Position numbers and translations under genes: made by a program
In this document: piece after piece, positions 1 through 6,849 of the stretch
Numbering within the stretch: the stretch's first letter is position 1
How the letters are laid out: every line of letters starts with the position of its first letter
The notes under the pieces: model-generated
The model's input: only the letters and a program-made list of their open reading frames with translations
What the model was told of the DNA's origin: nothing
The model's database searches: none
Source of the DNA: Deltaproteobacteria bacterium
GTDB lineage: Bacteria; Desulfobacterota; GWC2-55-46
Assembly: GCA_016234955.1 (NCBI GenBank)
Contig: JACRNN010000033.1
Location: 1-15,470, forward strand
Length of the DNA: 15,470 nt
Direction: 5' to 3'

Positions 1-789
1 GAGATGAAGAGGGCGGACCTGAAGGAAGTCTCCAGGGAGGTCAAGGTACATGACTTCAACATGTGGGAGGCCAAACAGAGGCTCATCGAGGCCAACCTGA
101 GGCTCGTGGTGAGCATCGCCAAGAGATACGTCAACCTGGGTCTCAAGTTCTCCGACCTCATCCAGGAAGGCAACATAGGACTGATGAAGGCGGTCGATAA
201 GTTCGACTACAAGAAGGGGTACAAGTTCTCCACGTACGCCACATGGTGGATAAGGCAGGCCATCACAAGGTCCATCGCCGACCACGGCAGGACCATCAGG
301 ATACCTGTCCACATGATAGAAACCATAAACAGGCTCCTTCAGACGTCCCGCCAGCTCTTGAAGGAGCTCGGCAGGGAGCCTTACCCTGAAGAGATAGCCG
401 ATAGGATGGACATACCCATCGCCAAGGTCAGAAGGATACTGAGGCTCATGAAGCAGACATTGAGCCTCGAGACCCCGATAGGCGATGACGAGGAGAGCTC
501 GCTCGGAGACTTCATAGAGGACGAGAAGTCCCCGTCGCCCGCGGAAGCGGCCATAGAAAAGGACCTTACGGACCAGACCAGTCTCGTGCTCGAAACGCTC
601 ACCCCGCGCGAGGAGAAGGTCTTGAGGATGAGGTTCGGGATAGGGGAGAAGCAGGACTACACCCTCGAAGAGGTCGGCAAGGTGCTCGGCGTGACAAGGG
701 AACGGGTAAGACAGATAGAGGCCAAGGCCATAAGGAGACTGCGCCATCCCACCAGGGCAAAACTCCTCAAGGGCTTTAGCGAAAGCTGA
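1..789 (+). CDS. rpoD: Primary sigma factor RpoD (sigma-70), 3' part; 5' end outside window
   Basis: This is the C-terminal part of the housekeeping sigma factor, which directs RNA polymerase to -10/-35 promoters. The frame is open to base 1, and the first visible ATG (base 4) lies inside the protein, so the gene is cut by the window edge. Numbering from that ATG: region 2 spans about residues 20-105, with the core-binding helix (SDLIQEGNIGLMKAVDKFDY, 50-69) and the -10-melting segment (YATWWIRQAITRSI, 78-91). Region 3 follows at about 105-160. Region 4 ends with the -35-binding helix-turn-helix (YTLEEVGKVLGVTRERVRQIE, about 219-239). The acidic linker PIGDDEESSLGDFIED and the RFGIG segment favour primary sigma-70 over RpoH or RpoS. 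The TGA at 787-789 is followed by a G-rich stretch and a strong terminator at 987-1028. Confidence 0.95.
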   Translation, partial: EMKRADLKEVSREVKVHDFNMWEAKQRLIEANLRLVVSIAKRYVNLGLKFSDLIQEGNIGLMKAVDKFDYKKGYKFSTYATWWIRQAITRSIADHGRTIRIPVHMIETINRLLQTSRQLLKELGREPYPEEIADRMDIPIAKVRRILRLMKQTLSLETPIGDDEESSLGDFIEDEKSPSPAEAAIEKDLTDQTSLVLETLTPREEKVLRMRFGIGEKQDYTLEEVGKVLGVTRERVRQIEAKAIRRLRHPTRAKLLKGFSES

Positions 790-798
790 GCGGGCCAT

Positions 799-904
799 GG
801 GGGGCGAGGGGGCGGATAGGGGCAGAGGGGGTGGCACATGGGGCGAAGTGGGCCGAAGGGAATCGGCAAAGGGGACGAAATTGTGGTAAAGTAGGGGCAA
901 GGGG
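799..904 (+). other. G-run array, potential G-quadruplex in rpoD 3' region
   Basis: Ten bases after the rpoD stop, four G-runs occur on the coding strand (799-804, 808-812, 819-822, 827-831), separated by 3, 6 and 4 bases. This meets the usual intramolecular G-quadruplex pattern of at least four Gs per run. Further runs follow at 840-843, 850-852, 858-860, 871-874, 894-897 and 901-904. The stretch has no credible gene. It would form in rpoD 3' mRNA and on the non-template strand. Folding is inferred from the pattern only. Confidence 0.5.
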
Positions 905-986
905 ACGGCGCTTGATGGGCCCCGGGTATATAAATAACCTGCCGTTGCCACGGTAGGGTAAGAAGACAGTCAAAAGATCAACTCGG

Positions 987-1028
987 AAGGGACACCTATG
1001 CAGTCTTTAGGTGTCCCTTTTTTGTTTT
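987..1028 (+). terminator. Rho-independent terminator downstream of rpoD
   Basis: A perfect 11-bp stem pairs 987-997 (AAGGGACACCT) with 1009-1019 (AGGTGTCCCTT) around an 11-base loop. A T-rich tract to 1028 follows. It sits about 200 bases after the rpoD stop and 140 bases before the GGDEF gene, so it should end rpoD transcription and isolate the next gene. A smaller hairpin at 937-959 lies just upstream. Confidence 0.85.
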
Positions 1029-1168
1029 ACGAGCATAGAGTGCTGCTCTCAACAGAGAAAGCGCCTTTCCGCATACAAAACCTCCTGCTCCGCAGTTTAA
1101 AGACACCGCGTAAGAAAGATAAGAAGGCGTAAAAATGACCCTTGCCAATCCTGTCTTGAAAAAGACCA

Positions 1169-2851
1169 ATGATGAATATCTTTAAAAAAAGCCTGAGGGC
1201 CAAGTTCACGCTGATCCTCTTCCTGTGCGGGGCGCTGCCGCTTGCGGCGGCAAGCGTATTCTTCTACTACACGGCCAAGGACGCCCTATTTGAAAACGTC
1301 TTCAGGGAGCTAAAGTGGAACGCGGACGGGATAGCCTCGGTCCTGGAATCCCACTTCATAGAGACCTCCAGGAACCTCGTCATAGCCTCCAAGAACACAG
1401 CCTTCGCCATGTACTTCACCGACCCGGGCAACAGGGAGTACTGGCGCAATGAGCAGAAAAAGACGCTCAAGTACCTGCGCTCCATATACCCGGATATGCT
1501 CGACGAGGCCTGTTTCATAGAGTCCACCGGGCAGGAGATATCAAGGATAATATACGACAAGGTAGCCGACGACGCGGAGCTGTCGTCGGATGAGCACCGG
1601 AGAACTTTCTTCAAAAACAGCTTTGACATGGGGGACGCGGAGGTATACCAGGGCAGGCCCGAGGTCTCCGAAGACTCCGGCAGGTGGGTCATCCCCAACG
1701 CGACACCCATATTCGTGAACGGCAGGAAGGCGGCCATCCTCCACTTCGAGATAACCATGACGTACTTCCAGCGCCTTCTCAAAAGGGCCATAAACCCTGA
1801 CAGGGGCTACGGCTTCATCCTGAACAGCGAAGGGGAGTTCATGGCCAACACCCTCATGGACCTCGGCGAAAACAGCCCCTTCCCCCGCGCCGTCACCAAT
1901 GAGACCACGCCGTCGCTCTCCAGGGTCTACAAGAAGATGATCGACGGCGAGAACGGCATAGAGCAGTTCTCAAACGGCGGCAAGGAATTCTACGTCATCT
2001 TCAGGCCGATAAGCACGTCGTTCATAAAAGGGCGGAACGACAACAGGTGGAGCACGGCCTACGCCATCCCGGCCGACAGGGTATACCTGGAGCTCAACAT
2101 AATAAGGTACAACATAATCGCGCTCTGCGTTATTTTCATCGCCGTCGTCCTTGCCGCCTATGCCGTCGGCAACCACATCACCAAGCCCATAAGGACGCTG
2201 GCCGGCGCCACGAACAGGCTCGCCGCGGGCGAGACGCCTGAGATAGACATCAAACGCGACGACGAGATAGGCCAGCTCTCCGCCTCCTTCAAAACGATGG
2301 TGGGGGCGGTCAAGAAGAGGGATGCGGCGCTTGAGGCCCTGGCGACCAAAGACGGGCTTACGGGCCTGTATAACTACAGGCACTTCATGGAAACCCTCGA
2401 TAAAGAGGTCAAAAAATCGGCACGGTTCGGCCGTCCGCTCTCGCTCCTCATTATAGACATCGACCACTTCAAGGACTACAACGACACGAACGGACATATC
2501 CAGGGGAACGCGGCGCTCAAGAAGATGGCGGAGGTCTTCGCGGGGTCCATAAGGGAGGTGGACATCACGGCGCGCTACGGGGGCGAGGAGTTCGCCGTCA
2601 TACTGCCGGAGACGTCCCTTGATGGCGCCGTTCAAGCGGCCGAAAGGATAAGGGAGAAGGTCGAGAGGGAATCGTTCCCCGGCGAGGAGTCTCAGCCCAA
2701 CGGCTCCCTTACGGTAAGCATCGGGGCGGCGTCGTTCCCCGAGGCCGCAACCGATGCCGCCAATCTCATAGAGGCCGCCGACATGGCGCTCTATAAGGCC
2801 AAATCGCTCGGGAGGAACAGGGTATGCTCGGTATACGGCGGGAAATGCTAA
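1169..2851 (+). CDS. Membrane-bound GGDEF protein (diguanylate cyclase type) with extracytoplasmic sensor and HAMP
   Basis: Predicted cyclic-dinucleotide synthase of 560 aa. Residues 13-34 form a first membrane segment. About 35-310 is a large extracytoplasmic sensor, probably Cache-like, of unknown ligand. About 315-336 is a second membrane segment, followed by HAMP (about 337-390) and GGDEF (about 395-555). Active-site signature is GGEEF at 471-475, and an inhibitory I-site RxxD (REVD, 462-465) stands five residues upstream, implying product feedback. The metal-binding DIDHFK motif is at 430-435. Oddity: the usual GHxxGD motif reads GHIQGN, so the Asp that normally contacts the guanine base is Asn447. 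Start: tandem ATGs at 1169 and 1172, weak ribosome site. The gene stands alone behind the rpoD terminator. Its stop overlaps the stop of the convergent AT-rich cassette. GGDEF assignment is firm; exact nucleotide product is uncertain. Confidence 0.93.
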   Translation: MMNIFKKSLRAKFTLILFLCGALPLAAASVFFYYTAKDALFENVFRELKWNADGIASVLESHFIETSRNLVIASKNTAFAMYFTDPGNREYWRNEQKKTLKYLRSIYPDMLDEACFIESTGQEISRIIYDKVADDAELSSDEHRRTFFKNSFDMGDAEVYQGRPEVSEDSGRWVIPNATPIFVNGRKAAILHFEITMTYFQRLLKRAINPDRGYGFILNSEGEFMANTLMDLGENSPFPRAVTNETTPSLSRVYKKMIDGENGIEQFSNGGKEFYVIFRPISTSFIKGRNDNRWSTAYAIPADRVYLELNIIRYNIIALCVIFIAVVLAAYAVGNHITKPIRTLAGATNRLAAGETPEIDIKRDDEIGQLSASFKTMVGAVKKRDAALEALATKDGLTGLYNYRHFMETLDKEVKKSARFGRPLSLLIIDIDHFKDYNDTNGHIQGNAALKKMAEVFAGSIREVDITARYGGEEFAVILPETSLDGAVQAAERIREKVERESFPGEESQPNGSLTVSIGAASFPEAATDAANLIEAADMALYKAKSLGRNRVCSVYGGKC

Positions 2852-3270
2852 GCACGGGCAACGTAACTCTCATTGACTGTTTCGAGAATCAATTCGGCAA
2901 TCTCTTCGTCATCATGTTTTAAGTTATATATTCCACTATGGGACTGATCTACCGGCGTCGGGTCATGAAGCACCTCAATATTACGTCTATCGGAGCTTTC
3001 TGTTAATACTTTTTTACGGACGGCACCCACATTTAGAACGGCAATTTTTGCGCTTGATTTCACATCCAATTTTCTTGCAAGGATTCTTCGCAGTTCGGTA
3101 ATTTCTTGTTCTCTGCTTGAGCAGTTCAAAGATTCCAACCAATTCACAGATAAACTCTCTTCACCTTTTTTCACCATGAACGCTGTGGCCTGAATTTGTC
3201 CATCCGGGACCGTCGCGGGTTTGCAGAGTCTCGTGATGTGGTCTTGATCAGGTATGCTGTCACCTTTCAT
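2848..3270 (-). CDS. Unrecognised small protein, third gene of AT-rich cassette
   Basis: 140 aa, predicted cytoplasmic and acidic near the C-terminus; no catalytic motif recognised. Notable segments are DQDHITRLCKPATV (9-22), SVNWLES (41-47) and HDPTPVDQSHSGIYNL (102-117), which look like conserved blocks and contain His, Cys and Asp residues. Start choice: an in-frame TTG at 3282 would add four residues, but the ATG at 3270 forms an ATGA overlap with the stop of the upstream gene and has GGA just before it, so translation is probably coupled. The stop TAG (2850-2848) overlaps the TAA of the convergent GGDEF gene. No terminator is visible, so transcripts may run antisense into that gene. AT-rich and unlike its neighbours. 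I dimly recall similar proteins beside TIGR04255 genes, but no function. Confidence 0.8.
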   Translation of the reverse strand: MKGDSIPDQDHITRLCKPATVPDGQIQATAFMVKKGEESLSVNWLESLNCSSREQEITELRRILARKLDVKSSAKIAVLNVGAVRKKVLTESSDRRNIEVLHDPTPVDQSHSGIYNLKHDDEEIAELILETVNESYVARA

Positions 3271-3782
3271 TCCAAGACCCAATCAGTTATTTCATGTGGC
3301 GACACCGTTTCCATCAGAATGTCGGTCGTTGTTGTCCCGGAAATTCGGATTTTTCGTTCCGGATGTCTGTAATTCGGCTTGAATATAACGAAGCGAGCGC
3401 CACCATTTGACAAAAAGTGCACGCTGAATACCCTATTCTGTTCGTCTCTCCATGAAGCATATATATTATATTCAGGTGTTAAAGAAATAGATGGGTAGTT
3501 TATATTGAGATGTAACTTGAGAAAATCAATAAAGCTACGAAGGGAGCCAGCGGATATACCAGGACCATAAGGGTCTTCTTTTTTTGAATCAGGCCAATCA
3601 TATTTGTACCTACTGATCGTATCCAGTAATTGCAAGATACCTTCAAAATTGTCTGCGCCTGGATTTTGTTGCACACTCGGAGAATTGTCAATAAGAAATT
3701 GATTGTTATATGCAATGCTCGCTCTTCGTGCTACCTCAGATTCAAATCTTCTGTCGATCTTTTGTGAAGCGCTCTCAGGCAT
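3267..3782 (-). CDS. Unrecognised protein, second gene of AT-rich cassette
   Basis: 171 aa, soluble, no signal peptide or membrane segment. The N-terminal half (1-95) appears helical. The C-terminal half (about 98-171) looks like a compact beta-rich domain with alternating aromatic residues (LTPEYNIYASW, RVFSVHFLSNGGARFVIFKP), then SGTTTTDILMETVSPHEITDW. No catalytic signature is recognised. The ATG at 3782 overlaps the end of the upstream gene by 8 bases, and the TGA at 3269-3267 overlaps the next ATG by 4 bases, so all three genes appear translationally coupled. A purine-rich GAGAAGAAA precedes the start. A structural, adaptor or inhibitor-binding role would be guesswork. Confidence 0.82.
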   Translation of the reverse strand: MPESASQKIDRRFESEVARRASIAYNNQFLIDNSPSVQQNPGADNFEGILQLLDTISRYKYDWPDSKKEDPYGPGISAGSLRSFIDFLKLHLNINYPSISLTPEYNIYASWRDEQNRVFSVHFLSNGGARFVIFKPNYRHPERKIRISGTTTTDILMETVSPHEITDWVLE

Positions 3783-4593
3783 TTTCTTCTCGCTCCCAAA
3801 TGGTTCTTTGAATATCTGAGCTTGTTATATCCGTAAAACCACGAACTATCCATTCATGTGCCACATCGAACCATTCACGGATAACTTTTTTATCGTTTGA
3901 TTCGCATTGCCATCGGGCCGTTAATTCAAAAACAAACAATGGGACTTTGTCTTCGGCTCGTACAGCCTGTTTTAGATTAACTGTTAGATGTCCCTTATTC
4001 GCCGGCAGTGCAAACTTTGACTGCCAAGCAACATTTTCAGGATTTGGTAGGAAGCGCCCCGGTACCTGATTCCAAACAAAATCAGAAAATATCTTTGGGA
4101 TATCATTAATAGTGTTCCAACCTTCTCCTTTTGGAATATGGTTAGTATAGCTAAGCTCGCATTCGATTGGCTTAAATTCGCCAAATTCAAATTCGTTAAA
4201 AAATTTGATGATAGTATCCCATACATTCTCAAATTTGCTGATAACATAGGTATATCGAGGGTAAGTATCTTTTCTGCGTCGCCAATTAAAATAAAACCTA
4301 TCAACTTGGAATTGAACTAATTGATCATCCGATTTATTTATAAGCCATATTCTCGGAACCGGAATCCCCGATTGTGCATCTATTATAATTTCACCTTGTG
4401 CAGATACTAAAGGAGGAGCATGTTGGATAATTGGATAGTCCGAGCGAAATTTATCCCAAAGAAGGCCAATATGGGGAATGCGGAACTGTTCAGGTGTAAG
4501 AAATCGTACCCCGCACACAACTTCATCAACAGGAGGTTTTTTATAGCTTGGAAGAGGGCTTAGCGAAGGGGAACTTGTGGCGGGTTGTTTCAT
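3775..4593 (-). CDS. TIGR04255 family protein, first gene of AT-rich cassette
   Basis: 272 aa. It matches the sporadically distributed TIGR04255 family: PPVDEVVCGVRF near the N-terminus (20-31), a G-x-x-W-x-x-F/YP block (43-54), PRIWLINKSDDQLVQFQVDRFYFNWR (80-105) with YPRY after it, and a C-terminal HEWIVRGFTDITSSDIQRTIWERE (247-270). Family function is unknown to me; its patchy distribution suggests accessory or defence-like roles. No nuclease, ATPase or membrane motif is visible. Start ATG at 4593 has GGGAT upstream at useful spacing and a leader of about 43 bases from the predicted promoter at 4671-4643. Composition is about 40% GC by eye against about 60% in flanking genes, implying transfer. 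Overlaps the following gene by 8 bases. Confidence 0.85.
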   Translation of the reverse strand: MKQPATSSPSLSPLPSYKKPPVDEVVCGVRFLTPEQFRIPHIGLLWDKFRSDYPIIQHAPPLVSAQGEIIIDAQSGIPVPRIWLINKSDDQLVQFQVDRFYFNWRRRKDTYPRYTYVISKFENVWDTIIKFFNEFEFGEFKPIECELSYTNHIPKGEGWNTINDIPKIFSDFVWNQVPGRFLPNPENVAWQSKFALPANKGHLTVNLKQAVRAEDKVPLFVFELTARWQCESNDKKVIREWFDVAHEWIVRGFTDITSSDIQRTIWEREENA

Positions 4594-4642
4594 ACATTAT
4601 CCCGTCCCAACACTTAATTTTTAAAATATACTTAACCTATAC

Positions 4643-4671
4643 AGTATATAAAAAATACTCTTTTGCGTCAA
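4643..4671 (-). promoter_or_regulatory. Near-consensus sigma-70 promoter of the AT-rich cassette
   Basis: On the minus strand TTGACG (4671-4666) is followed by a 17-base spacer and TATACT (4648-4643). That is one mismatch from consensus in the -35 hexamer and one in the -10, with ideal spacing. Transcription would begin near 4636, about 43 bases before the ATG at 4593. The -35 overlaps the yggU stop codon at 4670-4668, so the promoter sits at the edge of the foreign segment. Confidence 0.75.
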
Positions 4672-5012
4672 GAAGAAACCATCCCCTCAAACGCCCTCTC
4701 GACCTCTTCAACGTACAAGCCGTCCACGCTGACCCGTTTGTCCCTTGATTTGAGGCCGGAGGCGATCTTGAGAGAGCTTTTCTTGACGCGCAGGATATCG
4801 GAGAGGAATTCGATAAGGGCCCTGTTCGCCTCCCCCCCTACCGGAGGGGCCGTGAGCCTTATCCTGAGGGAACCTTCCATGACGCCTTCTATGGCGTTCC
4901 TGGACGCCCTCGGCTGAAGCCTTACCCTCAGGAATACGCCCTTCGGGGATATCTCGATGAAAGGGTATTTACTCTTCTTCCGGCGGCAGGGGGGTGATTT
5001 CGGGCGTATCAT
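4668..5012 (-). CDS. yggU: YggU family protein (DUF167)
   Basis: 114 aa DUF167/YggU protein, a small conserved alpha/beta fold of undefined biochemical role. Diagnostic blocks: LRVRLQPRASRNAI, then RIRLTAPPVGGEANRALIEFL, then the SGLKSRDKRV signature in the C-terminal half. The ATG at 5012 overlaps the end of the DivIVA-domain gene by 44 bases. No other plausible start lies between it and the conserved domain, although the first 20 residues (RPKSPPCRRKKSK) are not typical and the true start may be a rarer codon. Last gene of the yggT-divIVA-yggU run. Its stop abuts the AT-rich cassette promoter. Confidence 0.88.
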   Translation of the reverse strand: MIRPKSPPCRRKKSKYPFIEISPKGVFLRVRLQPRASRNAIEGVMEGSLRIRLTAPPVGGEANRALIEFLSDILRVKKSSLKIASGLKSRDKRVSVDGLYVEEVERAFEGMVSS

Positions 5013-5466
5013 CGGGCTTTTCGGGCTCCTCCAGGAAGAGAGTCGAGGAATGGTAATCTATGATCGCCTTCATCGCGGTCTCCAACTCGACCCGCTGTCT
5101 CTTGAGCCTGTAGATATCCTCCTGCAGGGCCGTGGCGCGGTTGTGAGCGTCCCTTATTATCTCGTCCGCCCTGACCCGCGCCTCCGCCACTATCAGCTCC
5201 GCCTCTTTTTTAGCGTTGTTCTTCAGGTCTTCCACCATCTTATGGGCGGTCGTTATCGTGCCCTTGAGCATGTTCTCACGTTCGATGTGCTCCGCAAGCT
5301 GAAGCGCCGAGTCCTTCAGTTTGCCCTCAAGCTCGGCTATCTCCCTTGCCGCGTCCGCAAGCGCCTCGGCGGCGAGGTCCTTGAGGGCGTCCACCTCCTT
5401 CTTGTCATAGCCCCTCATGGCCTTATTGAACTGGTGGCTGCTTATCTCAAGGGCGGTCACCCTCAT
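4969..5466 (-). CDS. DivIVA domain-containing protein
   Basis: 165 aa coiled-coil protein. The N-terminus (residues 1-30, ALEISSHQFNKAMRGYDKKEVDALKD) carries the DivIVA/GpsB hallmark, in which a short lipid-binding segment is followed by F-x-x-x-x-R-GYD-x-x-EVD. Residues about 30-145 are a continuous heptad-rich coiled coil, and the tail (147-165) is acidic and proline-rich. Members of the family mark curved or septal membrane and recruit cell-envelope or division proteins; the precise role here is inference. It starts in an ATGA overlap with yggT (5466-5463) and overlaps yggU downstream, so the three genes are probably co-translated. Such genes next to yggT and yggS are a recurrent neighbourhood. 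Confidence 0.9.
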   Translation of the reverse strand: MRVTALEISSHQFNKAMRGYDKKEVDALKDLAAEALADAAREIAELEGKLKDSALQLAEHIERENMLKGTITTAHKMVEDLKNNAKKEAELIVAEARVRADEIIRDAHNRATALQEDIYRLKRQRVELETAMKAIIDYHSSTLFLEEPEKPDDTPEITPLPPEEE

Positions 5467-5771
5467 ATTCTTCCTGTCCTGAGCCTTAGCGCGACGTCAA
5501 CGAGCGTTGCTATCAAGAACCTCTTCAAGAACAACAGGGCCAGCAATACTATGAGCGGCGAGAGGTCGATGCCGCCCATGTACGGCAGAAACCTCCTCAC
5601 CCTGCCGAGCACGGGCTCGGTCGCCTGGTAGAGGAATCTGACTATCGGGTTGTAAGGGTCCGGGTTTACCCACGACAGGATCGCCCTGGCGATTATTATC
5701 CAGAAGTATATCTCGATGGCGTAACCGAGTATGTCTGTTATAGCCTCTATCAGGTGCGTGAAAACGAACAT
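5463..5771 (-). CDS. yggT: YggT family integral membrane protein
   Basis: 102 aa with two hydrophobic stretches (about 4-31 and 70-90) and the family motif RAILSWVNPDPYNPIVRFLYQATEPVLGRVRRFLP between them, then GGIDLSPLIVLL. YggT proteins are small inner-membrane proteins linked genetically to division-site or envelope factors; biochemical function is not established. The ATG at 5771 is preceded by AAGGAG six bases away, so it is preferred over the in-frame TTG at 5774. First gene of the tightly overlapping yggT-divIVA-yggU set; 120 bases separate it from proC upstream. Confidence 0.92.
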   Translation of the reverse strand: MFVFTHLIEAITDILGYAIEIYFWIIIARAILSWVNPDPYNPIVRFLYQATEPVLGRVRRFLPYMGGIDLSPLIVLLALLFLKRFLIATLVDVALRLRTGRI

Positions 5772-5812
5772 CAATATCTCCTTAATGTTATTAATCGTCT
5801 CATAATAGTTCA

Positions 5813-5832
5813 GTTATCTGTTATCTGTTATC
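5813..5832. repeat. Short heptamer tandem repeat between proC and yggT
   Basis: GTTATCT is repeated at 5813-5819 and 5820-5826, followed by GTTATC at 5827-5832, giving nearly three head-to-tail copies. It lies in the 120-base gap between proC and yggT, about 40 bases upstream of the yggT start, within an AT-rich stretch that may hold its promoter. It could vary in copy number by slippage. Confidence 0.6.
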
Positions 5833-5891
5833 ATTGAAGCTCCCCGCGGCGTGGATGCGGCGAAGACCGCGGAGTGTGCAAAGACATGCCT

Positions 5892-6728
5892 CTAACCGGC
5901 CGCCGACAGCTCCCTCGCCCTCTTTATCGCGGCCTCGACCGCCTCGGTGACAACGCCCTTGAATCCACCCTCCTCAAGCTTTTTGATCCCCGCCACAGTG
6001 GTGCCGCCGGGGGATGCGACCATTCGTACGAGCTCATCGAGGGTCCTGGGGCTCTCCAGCGCAAGCCTCGCGGCCCCGAGCATTGTCTGGGCCGCAAGCA
6101 ACTTCGCCGTATCCTCCCGGAGCCCGGCGGCTACCGAGGCCTCGACAAGCGCCTTGATAAAGAGGAATACATACGCCGGCCCGCTGCCGCTTAAGCCAGT
6201 TACGACGTCCATCAGAGACTCGTCATCTATAACCACGACCTTGCCCACCGATTCAAAGAGCGCCCCGGCGACTTCCAACTCCGCCCGGCCCGCCGCTGTG
6301 CCGGCGCATATCGCCGTGGCGCCCTCCCGCACTATGGCCGGGGTATTGGGCATTGCCCTCACAACCGGGATGACGCCGGCCATGCCCGCTTCTTTAATCG
6401 TCTTCTCCACCGCCGTTGTCGTAATGCCGGCGGCCGCCGATATCAGAAGCTTGTCCGGGGCTATATCGGAGGCTATCTCCTTCAACACACCGTTGACGTC
6501 GTTTGGCTTTACCGTCAGGAATATTATATCGGCATTTCTCGCGACCTCGTAGTTCCTGGCATAGACCTTTATCTCGTAGGTCTCCGCGAGGTGCGTAATC
6601 CTCCCGCTTATCCTGTCGCTGGCTACTATCCGGGCCGGACTGAACTTCCCGGAGGCGATCAACCCCTTTATAAGCGCCTCGGCGAGGTTTCCCGCGCCGA
6701 GAAAGCCGATGGACTTCTTTATAAACAT
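5892..6728 (-). CDS. proC: Pyrroline-5-carboxylate reductase
   Basis: 278 aa, the usual ProC length. It catalyses the last step of proline biosynthesis, reducing 1-pyrroline-5-carboxylate with NAD(P)H in the cytoplasm. The N-terminal Rossmann fold begins IGFLGAGNLAEALIKG (7-22). Family motifs follow: VRAMPNTPA (123-131), LSGSGPAYVF (179-188) and ASPGGTT (238-244) in the dimerising C-terminal domain. The ATG at 6728 has AAGGGA about ten bases upstream. It lies 121 bases after yggS and 120 before yggT, in the common yggS-proC-yggT order. Confidence 0.96.
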   Translation of the reverse strand: MFIKKSIGFLGAGNLAEALIKGLIASGKFSPARIVASDRISGRITHLAETYEIKVYARNYEVARNADIIFLTVKPNDVNGVLKEIASDIAPDKLLISAAAGITTTAVEKTIKEAGMAGVIPVVRAMPNTPAIVREGATAICAGTAAGRAELEVAGALFESVGKVVVIDDESLMDVVTGLSGSGPAYVFLFIKALVEASVAAGLREDTAKLLAAQTMLGAARLALESPRTLDELVRMVASPGGTTVAGIKKLEEGGFKGVVTEAVEAAIKRARELSAAG

Positions 6729-6849
6729 TTTCAGTATTCCCTTCGGTTACGTCCCCTCAGGGCCTGGCCTTAAAACCCCCTGCGGCAATGCACACGGGCC
6801 TTGCGCCCGCTATGCATTTTTAAATCCCCCTGCCGCCCGCCGCCCGAAT

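Noticed and set aside
800..1168. c-di-GMP riboswitch or tRNA between rpoD and the GGDEF gene
   Set aside because: No GEMM-type conserved core and no cloverleaf with CCA-side pairing; only hairpins and a terminator are visible.
2848..3282. Longer form of the third cassette gene starting at 3282
   Set aside because: The codon at 3282 is TTG; the ATG at 3270 forms an ATGA overlap with the upstream stop and is far more likely.
5844..5872. CCGCGG arms after proC as a terminator
   Set aside because: CCGCGG is itself palindromic, the loop is GC-rich, and no T-tract follows on the minus strand.
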